Shown piece after piece: positions 24,980 to 31,326 of a stretch of DNA of 31,326 bases. The position numbers and the translations under genes were made by a program. The DNA lies in contig JBLHHI010000024.1 of NCBI GenBank assembly GCA_047614125.1, forward strand, positions 1-31,326, given 5' to 3'. The stretch comes from JBLHHI01 sp047614125 (GTDB lineage: Bacteria > Bacteroidota > Bacteroidia > NS11-12g > UBA9320). Numbering within the stretch: position 1 is the stretch's first letter; the number at the start of each line of letters is the position of its first letter. The notes beneath the pieces were generated by a model. That model was not told where the DNA came from and did no database searches. It saw only the letters and a list, made by a program, of their open reading frames with translations.

Positions 24980-25183
24980 CTAGGTCGTGGTAACTTCGTC
25001 GCTCTTGCAAGATTCATTTGGTTTTGCTCCACACATGCCACAGGCAACACCTTCCTCTTGCAACATCGGGTTCTTGCCCGCACAGCCTGCTCTCATTTCA
25101 GAACCTTTGATGAGCAACATGCGAATGCCCAAGCCTAAGGCGGCAAGAATAAAGAAAGTGATTATTAAAATGAAATGTATCAT
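24980..25183 (-). CDS. nqrM: NqrM-like Na+-NQR maturation protein (DUF539 type)
   Basis: A 67-residue protein with one N-terminal membrane helix (about residues 3-25) followed by a cysteine-rich part with C34, C48, C51 and C59 in the pattern C-AGKNP-x8-C-G-x-C-G. In Vibrio, NqrM is needed to insert iron between NqrD and NqrE and uses a set of conserved cysteines. Similar short proteins accompany nqr in Bacteroidota. Here it is on the opposite strand, facing apbE, 22 bases apart, so it cannot be in the nqr operon. ATG at 25183. Confidence 0.82.
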   Translation of the reverse strand: MIHFILIITFFILAALGLGIRMLLIKGSEMRAGCAGKNPMLQEEGVACGMCGAKPNESCKSDEVTTT

Positions 25184-25197
25184 GTCTTAATGAACAG

Positions 25198-25205
25198 CAA
25201 AGATA
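25198..25205 (-). promoter_or_regulatory. -7 promoter element of the nqrM-like gene
   Basis: On the minus strand this reads TATCTTTG, exact TAnnTTTG. The transcript would begin only a few bases before the ATG at 25183. No TTG found at -33 spacing. Confidence 0.4.
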
Positions 25206-25344
25206 GACCATTGTTTACACTCATCCGAAATTTCGACAACTTCATCTGTGCATATTTTTCTGAAACTTTTTTATGTTAATTTCGTAGTATGATTAACATG
25301 GCACGCCTTTGGTATGTATGAAGGTATTCCACAAGTGATAGTCT

Positions 25345-25575
25345 ATGAAAAAAATTGTTCAAACAGCTCAAAAGCGAAAAGCTACCTTCATCATCGGATT
25401 TCTGATCTTAGCCAATTTACTTGTTTTTGTCGTAGTACAGAACATGATTACAGAAAGCAAGGTTCAAACGTTAAAGCAGAGCAGTCAAGTTGAAATGGTA
25501 ACCGAAGGAGGTGTTCAAATGTTTAACATTGGCAATTCATTTTTTGAATACATTCGGTTTAAAACGAAAAATTAA
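25345..25575 (+). CDS. Small single-span membrane protein of unknown function
   Basis: A 76-residue protein not recognised. A basic start (MKKIVQTAQKRKA) precedes one hydrophobic helix (FIIGFLILANLLVFVVV, about residues 15-31), then about 45 polar residues predicted outside. No cysteine or known motif. Its stop lies 11 bases before the TTG of the histidine kinase gene, so the two are likely co-transcribed. It may be a partner of the kinase, but nothing in the sequence proves it. Confidence 0.65.
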   Translation: MKKIVQTAQKRKATFIIGFLILANLLVFVVVQNMITESKVQTLKQSSQVEMVTEGGVQMFNIGNSFFEYIRFKTKN

Positions 25576-25586
25576 TTACTTTCTCA

Positions 25587-26639
25587 TTGGCTACCAACAA
25601 TCTGGTAAATTCAACCTGGTACCAGCGCGCCACAGATTTACGACTTCATCATCTTCTATTTTGGGTCGTTTACTTTGTGTTTTGGGTAATTTTTTATCGA
25701 ACCGAAAGTACCTTAGGCAGCGCGGTTCTAAATTCATTTGTGCTCATTTCTTTTCATGGGTTTGCTTCCTACCTTAACATCTACATTCTATTCGAACAAC
25801 TTTTTAGAACAAAAATGTACTTAAGCTACATCTTAAGTATTGTGTTAACCGTTTTGTTGGCCGGAGTTTTATGGATGTTGGTGATGTATGCCATTAATTC
25901 AAAAAACGGAGTGGATACCAGCGAGTTTTGGAAGCTTAAATACGTAACTGTTAACGTAATAAGTATAACATACACCATAGCTATCACGATGTCTTTAAAA
26001 ATGGTTAAACAATGGTATGAGCGAGAGCGACTTACCCAAAACCTTGAGCGCATCAATATGGAAACGGAGTTGAAATATCTCAAGTCTCAAATTAATCCGC
26101 ACTTTCTGTTCAACAGCCTCAACAGCCTATATGCCTTAACCTTAAAAAAATCGGATAAGGCGCCAGAGCTGGTTTTAAAGCTTTCCGATATTCTCCGGTA
26201 CGTTTTATACGAAGGAGGAGAACGCTGGGTTTCGCTTGAAAAAGAAATTAACTATTTAAAGAGTTATTTGGATCTGGAAAAGCTTAGAAATGGAGATCGA
26301 CTTGTGGTGAATTTTGATATTCAAGGAAATGTTTCTGGACAGCAAGTCGCACCAATGATCTTTCTAACCTTTCTTGAAAACAGCTTTAAACACGGAATAA
26401 ATCAAAAAGCAGATGGTGGAGTGGTTTCAATATCGATGAAAATTGAAGAGGATACCCTCAACTTTTCCATTGTAAATTCCAAACCAAAAAAACAAAGACA
26501 ACGAAACAAAACGGAAGCTGGTGGAATTGGTTTGGTTAACATCCAAAAAAGACTGACTTTGCTATATCCAGAAAAACATAAATTAACAATATTGGATGAC
26601 GTGGATGATTATCGAGTATCACTCCGCCTGAATTTATAA
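25587..26639 (+). CDS. LytS-type sensor histidine kinase
   Basis: A 350-residue membrane kinase. Four hydrophobic helices within about residues 20-145 form the sensor; no large outer domain exists. The His_kinase core follows: LKSQINPHFLFNSLNSLYAL with the phosphorylated H172, then FLENSFKHGINQ (N box) and GGIGLVNIQKRLTLLYP (G box), the LytS/YehU pattern. The start is TTG at 25587; no ATG is near. The partner regulator follows after 24 bases. The signal sensed is unknown. Confidence 0.93.
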   Translation: MATNNLVNSTWYQRATDLRLHHLLFWVVYFVFWVIFYRTESTLGSAVLNSFVLISFHGFASYLNIYILFEQLFRTKMYLSYILSIVLTVLLAGVLWMLVMYAINSKNGVDTSEFWKLKYVTVNVISITYTIAITMSLKMVKQWYERERLTQNLERINMETELKYLKSQINPHFLFNSLNSLYALTLKKSDKAPELVLKLSDILRYVLYEGGERWVSLEKEINYLKSYLDLEKLRNGDRLVVNFDIQGNVSGQQVAPMIFLTFLENSFKHGINQKADGGVVSISMKIEEDTLNFSIVNSKPKKQRQRNKTEAGGIGLVNIQKRLTLLYPEKHKLTILDDVDDYRVSLRLNL

Positions 26640-26663
26640 CCTAAGTAATAGTAAAAATCGCCT

Positions 26664-27374
26664 ATGAAATGTTTAATTATTGATGACGAACCACTCGCGC
26701 AAGATGTAATTGAAAGTCACCTTCGATCAACCCCCGAATTAACGCTCGTCGCAAAGTGCAACAATGCAATTGAAGCTGCTGAAATGCTTAAAAATCAATC
26801 GATCGACTTAATCTTCCTTGATGTTAACATGCCAGAAATATCGGGTATCGATTTTTTGCGATCGCTTTCAGAACCTCCGTTGGTAATCTTTACCACAGCC
26901 CATGCTGAATACGCAGTTGAAGGATTCGAACTGGATGCCATCGATTATTTACTTAAACCTATTTCATTAGAGCGCTTTCAAAAGGCAGTTTCTAAAGCAA
27001 AAGAATACTTCAAAATAAAGAATGAAGACACGGCCGAAAGTACGGAACTGGATGACAATCACATCTTTGTAAAAGCTAATCAGAAATTAATTAAGATCGA
27101 TTACGATGAAATTAAATACGTTGAAGCCTTTGCCGATTACGTAAAAATATTCATTCCCGAAAAGCGAATTGTAACCTTACAAACCATGAAGAACATGGAA
27201 AGAAAGCTTCCCGAACAGAAGTTTTGCAGAGTACACCGATCCTTCATCGTTTCGCTTCGTCACATAGAATCGTACAACTCTTCGGAAGTTGAAGTGAACG
27301 GTGTTAAAATCCCCATTGGTAAGAACTACAAGGATCGGTTCTTAGATTTGATGAAGGGAAACAAGATTTTATAA
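26664..27374 (+). CDS. LytTR-family response regulator
   Basis: A 236-residue transcription regulator. Receiver domain about 1-120: IIDDE acidic pocket, phosphorylated D53 in FLDVNMPEISG, conserved T in IFTTAH and K in LLKP. LytTR DNA-binding domain about 135-236: IFVKANQKLIKIDYDEIKYVEAFADYVKIF, then CRVHRSFIVSL and the tail IPIGKNYKDRFL. Forms a two-component pair with the kinase 24 bases upstream. Target genes cannot be read from the sequence. Confidence 0.95.
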   Translation: MKCLIIDDEPLAQDVIESHLRSTPELTLVAKCNNAIEAAEMLKNQSIDLIFLDVNMPEISGIDFLRSLSEPPLVIFTTAHAEYAVEGFELDAIDYLLKPISLERFQKAVSKAKEYFKIKNEDTAESTELDDNHIFVKANQKLIKIDYDEIKYVEAFADYVKIFIPEKRIVTLQTMKNMERKLPEQKFCRVHRSFIVSLRHIESYNSSEVEVNGVKIPIGKNYKDRFLDLMKGNKIL

Positions 27375-27390
27375 GTTAATAAAAAACAGT

Positions 27391-28146
27391 ATGAGTGATA
27401 AACGACTGGACGCCTTCAAACGTCTGCTCGATGTAATGGATGATTTGCGTGAAAAATGTCCGTGGGATCGTGAACAAACCATCGACAGCATTCGCCATCT
27501 CACCATCGAAGAAACCTACGAATTATCGGATGCCATTTTATCGGGCGACTTGAACGAGGTGAAGAAGGAGCTGGGTGATCTGGCCTTACACTTGGTATTC
27601 TATGCTAAAATTGCCAGCGAAACCAACGATTTCGACATTGCCGATGTGCTCAATGGAATTTGTGAGAAGTTGATTCACAGACATCCACACATCTATGGTG
27701 ATGTTAAGGCCGACACCGCTGACGCTGTGAAAAAGAACTGGGAGCAAATCAAACAAATGGAAAGCAAGGGCAAAAAATCGGTCTTATCGGGCGTGCCTAA
27801 ATCTATGCCCAGCTTGGTAAAAGCCATGCGGATGCAAGATAAGGCGGCTCAAGTTGGTTTTGATTGGCCTAACAGTACTCAAGTTTGGGATAAGGTTGAA
27901 GAGGAAATCGAAGAATTCAAAACAGCCAATGATGCCGAAAAAGAGGCCGAATTTGGTGACATCTTGTTTTCGCTGGTAAACTATGCTCGATGGAACAACA
28001 TCAATCCCGACGATGCTTTGGAAGCTACCAACATTAAGTTTAAACAGCGCTTTGAAGCCATTGAAACCCATGCTAAACAAAAGCAAATCAAGTTGGAAAG
28101 CATGAGCTTAGAAGAAATGGATGTGGTTTGGAACAAGGCAAAATGA
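27391..28146 (+). CDS. mazG: Nucleoside triphosphate pyrophosphohydrolase MazG
   Basis: A 251-residue enzyme that hydrolyses (d)NTPs to monophosphates and pyrophosphate, a house-cleaning role. The motif CPWDREQTIDSIRHLTIEETYELSDAI followed by KKELGDLALHLVFYAKIA has the EExxE..ExxD metal ligands; the second, shorter MazG repeat has KVEEEIEEFKTAND and EFGDILFSLVNYARW. Family length about 260. ATG, 16 bases after the regulator gene, thus perhaps the same transcript. Confidence 0.96.
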   Translation: MSDKRLDAFKRLLDVMDDLREKCPWDREQTIDSIRHLTIEETYELSDAILSGDLNEVKKELGDLALHLVFYAKIASETNDFDIADVLNGICEKLIHRHPHIYGDVKADTADAVKKNWEQIKQMESKGKKSVLSGVPKSMPSLVKAMRMQDKAAQVGFDWPNSTQVWDKVEEEIEEFKTANDAEKEAEFGDILFSLVNYARWNNINPDDALEATNIKFKQRFEAIETHAKQKQIKLESMSLEEMDVVWNKAK

Positions 28147-28173
28147 TCGCATATAAGTTTTAGTTGTGTAGTT

Positions 28174-29565
28174 TTGAGGACCTTCTTGAAAACACATCAA
28201 ATCAAAACGTGGATTATTAAACAACCCTTTTCGAAGTGGGCGGTCTTGTTTATATCCATCTTCTTGATTTACAATACCTTATTGCACAAAAAGTGGTCGA
28301 ACAATCGGGTAATTATTCACGATGTAAGTTCGTATTACAGTTACCTACCTGCTGCGTTAATCTACCAAGATTTCGCCCTAAAGTTTCGCAAAGATCTTCC
28401 TGAAAACGAACCGGTAAAAGGCATTTGGCACAATAAAAAGGGCGACACCGTTTATCAGAAAATGACTGTTGGGATGAGCTACCTTTACTTCCCAACGTTC
28501 CTAATTGCACATGCCTATGCTAAATCGTCGAGTGCATACGCCGCCAATGGATTTTCGAAACCCTATCAAGTAGCCGTCGCCTTTAATACATTGCTTATTG
28601 GACTCTTGGGCTTGCTCATTTCTAGGTTGTTGTTACTGCGATTTTTTACAGAAACCGTTACGACCTTAGTTTTGGTTGGCGTGTATTTAGGCTCCAATTT
28701 GTATTACTACATAACCATGGCTCCTGGGATGACGCACCCATACAGTTTTTTGGGAATTGCCGCTTTCTTGCTTATCTATCTTCGATGGCTTGATCATCCA
28801 AACAATTCTAGATTTATGGCTTTATGTGCTATTGCTGGATTGTTGATTGTAATAAGGCCAACGAATGCACTTGCATGTATGTTTCCGATTTTGATGCTTA
28901 TGCAAAAGGCGAATAGAGATCGGATTTTTGATTTTTTCAAGGACCGCAAGAAGTTCGTGGTCATGGGTGTTTCCGTATTGATCTTACCATTGCTACCTCA
29001 GATGCTATACTGGCAAAACGTGTTTGGCAGCCCATTCGCATATTCGTACACAGGAGAATATTTTTTCTTTAATAAACCACACATCGTAGATGGTTTGTTT
29101 GGCTGGAGGAAGGGCCTTTTGCTTTACACGCCCATTTTTGCTTTCGCTTTTATTGGATTGGCCATTAAGTTTAAATCGGACATAATTATCCGTATTTCAA
29201 CCGTTTTAGTAATGTCATTCATCTACGTAATATTTAGCTGGTGGTGTTGGTGGTATGGTGGATACAGCACACGAGCCTTAATAGAAATGTATCCTTTTTT
29301 GATGTTGGGTCTGGGATATTTTGTAACAGAAATTTCTAAAAAAACGAAGTTCTTACTACCTTTTTTTATGCTAGTTATGGCTTTTTTAATTCATCAAAAC
29401 ATCCGGTTTGTAAATCTGTATGAAAAGGGAATAATTCACTGGGACAGCATGACCAAAGATGCCGTTAAGGTGATTTATTGGAATGATAATGTTTCGAGCG
29501 ACTACGAAGAACGACTTATTAAACCAGATTACGAAAAGGCCTTGCGAGAAGGGGAGGATCTTTAG
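28174..29565 (+). CDS. Polytopic membrane protein, possibly GT-C glycosyltransferase-like
   Basis: A 463-residue membrane protein with about 9-11 hydrophobic helices. After the first helix lies IIHDVSSYYSYLPAALIYQD: an acidic residue in the first outer loop is typical of GT-C glycosyltransferases using polyprenyl-phosphate sugars, but the evidence is weak. Aromatic segments such as FSWWCWWYGGYSTRALIEMYPFLM and FGWRKGLLLYTPIFAFAFIGL also recall that group. The start is TTG at 28174 or 28186; no ATG is near. It ends with a short polar tail after the last helix. No terminator is seen; an unusual spacer follows. Confidence 0.75.
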   Translation: MRTFLKTHQIKTWIIKQPFSKWAVLFISIFLIYNTLLHKKWSNNRVIIHDVSSYYSYLPAALIYQDFALKFRKDLPENEPVKGIWHNKKGDTVYQKMTVGMSYLYFPTFLIAHAYAKSSSAYAANGFSKPYQVAVAFNTLLIGLLGLLISRLLLLRFFTETVTTLVLVGVYLGSNLYYYITMAPGMTHPYSFLGIAAFLLIYLRWLDHPNNSRFMALCAIAGLLIVIRPTNALACMFPILMLMQKANRDRIFDFFKDRKKFVVMGVSVLILPLLPQMLYWQNVFGSPFAYSYTGEYFFFNKPHIVDGLFGWRKGLLLYTPIFAFAFIGLAIKFKSDIIIRISTVLVMSFIYVIFSWWCWWYGGYSTRALIEMYPFLMLGLGYFVTEISKKTKFLLPFFMLVMAFLIHQNIRFVNLYEKGIIHWDSMTKDAVKVIYWNDNVSSDYEERLIKPDYEKALREGEDL

Positions 29566-29924
29566 AAGTTGAAGTTGAAGTCTAAGTTGAAAGAAGCGTG
29601 CTTGTATTTAACACGGGCGTCATCCAGAAGTTTTAGGCACGATTAAGTTCAATGTAAGACGGGATTTGATTGCCTAAAACTGAAGGGTCTCATGAACCGA
29701 ACGGTACTCTCAATGAGATCCTTCTATCCCTTCGGGAAGCGCGCGCTCTTAGGTGGTTTCATTTTGCTTCCATGGTTACACTTTCGCGGTCTAAGATCAC
29801 TGGATGACACCGACATGGGGTTACACCACGGCCGTCATCCAAGCATCAATCCCTGGTAAGTTTAAGTTTAAGTTGAAAGAAGCTGACTTACTCATTCACC
29901 CATGGTTATCGTGAGAGAGCCTTC
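29566..29924. repeat. Structured repeat-bearing spacer
   Basis: No gene in 359 bases. A 15-base direct repeat TAAGTTGAAAGAAGC at 29583-29597 and 29869-29883 brackets the interior, each preceded by short tandem units (AAGTTG-type at the left, AAGTTT-type at the right). Inside: an outer inverted repeat GTCATCCAG 29619-29627 with CTGGATGAC 29800-29808; a perfect 11-base stem AGTTTTAGGCA 29629-29639 with TGCCTAAAACT 29671-29681; directly next, a 12-base stem with one G-T wobble at 29682-29693 and 29713-29724; and a small TCCC/GGGA hairpin near 29727-29737. CCATGGTTA occurs at 29770-29778 and 29900-29908. GTCATCC recurs at 29834-29840. Confidence 0.65.
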
Positions 29925-31169
29925 CTATTCAAAGGTTAGTCCTACACGCACTTCAACACCTTTGCGCAGTACAATGACCGGAATGGTTTGGCCTTTGTCA
30001 AAAGTACCAAGGGCTTCCATGTAACTTGTCATTGTTTGGATTTCTTGATCGCCCATTTTTAGAACGATGTCGCCTTTTAAAAGGCCCGCTTTTGAGGCAG
30101 GGCGATCTTCTTTAACTCCGTCTATTCTCAAACCCTTGCCGGTATATAGGTAGTCTGGAATTATGCCCATGGTTACTTTAAAATTTCGGCCCTTATTTTC
30201 TTTGTCTTTTGTTTTTTGGAAGGTGAGCTTGGGTTCGGTGTTAAGTTGGTTGATTAAAGAGGAAATGAGATCCGCTACCTCCACAATGCCCGAAAAATTG
30301 ATGAATTGAACATCATCCGTTGGTTTGTGATATTGCGCATGCTGGCCCGTAAAGAAATGTATCACTGGAATGTCTTCGAGGTAAAATGAAGTATGATCGC
30401 TGGGCCCAACTCCCGATGAATCGTACGAGAATGTAAAACCGTGATTTTGGATGCGTTCCAACGCGGGAATTATGGATGGCGAGGTGCCCACTCCATAAAT
30501 GGCCAATCGTTTAAGCGAATCAAGCCTTCCAACCATATCCATGTTAATCATGTAATTAATGCTGGAAATTGATCGGGTTGGATTTTTAACAAAGTAGTTC
30601 GAACCCCATAACCCTTTTTCTTCACCGGAAAAGGCGATGAATAGGTAATTATTATTCGTGGCTTTTAGATCGGTTTTAGCAGCGAGTAGCAACATTGCCG
30701 CAACACCGCTGGCATTATCGTCGGCACCATTGTGAATGGCTTTTTCATGACTGCCGTGTAAAGATCCTTGATCGCCCCAACCCAAATGATCGTAGTGAGC
30801 ACCGATTACTATTGTGTTTTCCTTGTTGTTATCAAGAAATGCAACAACATTACGACCTGATATTTCAGGACCCAAAAATGCAGTATCATGTGGGTGGGCT
30901 CGTGTTTTTCTTTTGAAAAATTGAAAATATGTGTTCGAATCTCCCATTGGACTAAGCCCCAAGTTCTCAAACCGGCTGGCGATGTACAAGGCCGCTAATT
31001 CTTCTCCCTTGGTTCCTGTTTCTCTTCCTTCCAGGGAATCGCTCGCTAAATAGTTAACGTCGGTTTTAACCATTTCCAAAGGGTCGAGTTGAGCCGAATT
31101 ATTGGAAGACCTACAGGAGATAAGTGCTGCTGCCAATCCGAGGATTAAGAAGAAGGTATGAAATCGCAT
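29925..31169 (-). CDS. Secreted M28-family peptidase with C-terminal PDZ domain, lipoprotein
   Basis: A 414-residue exported zinc aminopeptidase-like protein. ATG at 31169 begins a lipoprotein signal (MRFHTFF, hydrophobic stretch, ALISC lipobox); a TTG six codons earlier overlaps the likely promoter. The zinc and catalytic residues are seen in order: GAHYDHLG, GADDNASGVAAML, FSGEEKGLWGS, INMDMVGRL and GPSDHTSFYLEDIPVIHF, so the enzyme looks active. The last 90 residues are a PDZ domain (RIDGVKEDRPASKAGLLKGDIVLKMGD). Such proteins probably digest peptides at the cell surface; substrate unknown. A terminator-like hairpin upstream isolates it from the next gene. Confidence 0.93.
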   Translation of the reverse strand: MRFHTFFLILGLAAALISCRSSNNSAQLDPLEMVKTDVNYLASDSLEGRETGTKGEELAALYIASRFENLGLSPMGDSNTYFQFFKRKTRAHPHDTAFLGPEISGRNVVAFLDNNKENTIVIGAHYDHLGWGDQGSLHGSHEKAIHNGADDNASGVAAMLLLAAKTDLKATNNNYLFIAFSGEEKGLWGSNYFVKNPTRSISSINYMINMDMVGRLDSLKRLAIYGVGTSPSIIPALERIQNHGFTFSYDSSGVGPSDHTSFYLEDIPVIHFFTGQHAQYHKPTDDVQFINFSGIVEVADLISSLINQLNTEPKLTFQKTKDKENKGRNFKVTMGIIPDYLYTGKGLRIDGVKEDRPASKAGLLKGDIVLKMGDQEIQTMTSYMEALGTFDKGQTIPVIVLRKGVEVRVGLTFE

Positions 31170-31184
31170 TTTATTAATTTTGGG

Positions 31185-31192
31185 CAAATATC
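31185..31192 (-). promoter_or_regulatory. Possible -7 element of the M28 peptidase gene
   Basis: On the minus strand this reads GATATTTG, seven of eight matches to TAnnTTTG, about 15 bases before the ATG at 31169. It supports that ATG over the TTG at 31187, which lies inside the element. Confidence 0.3.
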
Positions 31193-31205
31193 CTAAATAA
31201 TAATG

Positions 31206-31244
31206 TTAATCGAATCATCATACCTACAACCTGAGTTCGATTAA
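31206..31244. repeat. Inverted repeat upstream of the M28 peptidase gene
   Basis: Perfect nine-base arms TTAATCGAA (31206-31214) and TTCGATTAA (31236-31244) with a 21-base spacer. It lies just upstream of the possible M28 promoter, so it could be an operator; no regulator is known. Confidence 0.4.
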
Positions 31245-31295
31245 TCCTTGCGGTTCAGAACGCTTGTCAATAGTGAGATGCGAATGAAAATTGTG

Positions 31296-31315
31296 AAAAA
31301 ATAGCGGGCTATTTT
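31296..31315 (-). terminator. Terminator of a gene entering from the right edge
   Basis: On the minus strand AAAATAGC pairs with GCTATTTT across two bases (31298-31315), followed by further T residues. This would end a minus-strand gene lying beyond the window and separate it from the M28 peptidase gene. Confidence 0.5.
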
Positions 31316-31326
31316 GAACGATTTTT

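Noticed and set aside
24987..25190. Plus-strand frame of 67 residues opposite the nqrM-like gene
   Set aside because: The minus-strand frame has a proper membrane helix and the four-cysteine pattern; this one is its shadow.

Overview
The window comes from a gliding-type member of the Bacteroidota, most likely order Flavobacteriales. Direct support: gldM-gldN at the left edge, the mutY-ssb-gldE-gldD block, a class II HMG-CoA reductase beside a type 2 IPP isomerase, an Na+-NQR operon with a Bacteroidota-style NqrM, LytS/LytTR regulation, and -7 promoter motifs of the TAnnTTTG type. Shine-Dalgarno sequences are scarce, and about nine genes appear to start with GTG or TTG. Assignment to a family is not possible from this alone. 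No phage, IS element, CRISPR array, rRNA or tRNA was found.

Layout. 1-2234: the 3' end of gldM, then two tandem gldN-type genes separated by an intrinsic terminator. 2235-2632: a gene-free, inverted-repeat-rich leader before ftcD (bifunctional formimidoyltransferase/cyclodeaminase). 4331-6725 (minus): mevalonate-pathway pair fni-mvaA. 6877-9433 (plus): truB, ribF and a secreted M23/LysM peptidase. 9499-13057 (minus): mutY, ssb, gldE, gldD. 13168-16210 (plus): HU, a TPR-like membrane protein, a 29-residue mS38-like basic protein, rng (RNase G/E) and rlmH, a nucleoid/RNA/ribosome cluster. 16341-17798: an orphan 77-residue gene with its own promoter-like site and terminator, then an MFS transporter whose first codons form that terminator. 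17963-24957: nqrABCDEF-apbE. 24980-25183 (minus): nqrM-like maturation factor, facing apbE. 25345-28146: a 76-residue membrane protein, a LytS-type kinase, a LytTR regulator and mazG. 28174-29565: a polytopic membrane protein. 29566-29924: a structured, repeat-containing gene-free spacer. 29925-31169 (minus): a secreted M28 peptidase with a PDZ domain.

How genes work together. NqrA-F form the sodium-pumping NADH:quinone oxidoreductase; ApbE attaches FMN to NqrB and NqrC, and NqrM supplies the NqrD/E iron centre, so nearly the whole assembly set is here. GldM/N (type IX secretion motor and periplasmic ring) and GldD/E (needed for gliding) lie at two separate sites. The genes are mostly conserved housekeeping and gliding functions. 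The least explained material is the duplicated gldN with new cysteines, the small proteins, two terminator-like hairpins lying inside the 5' ends of downstream genes, and two structured spacers.
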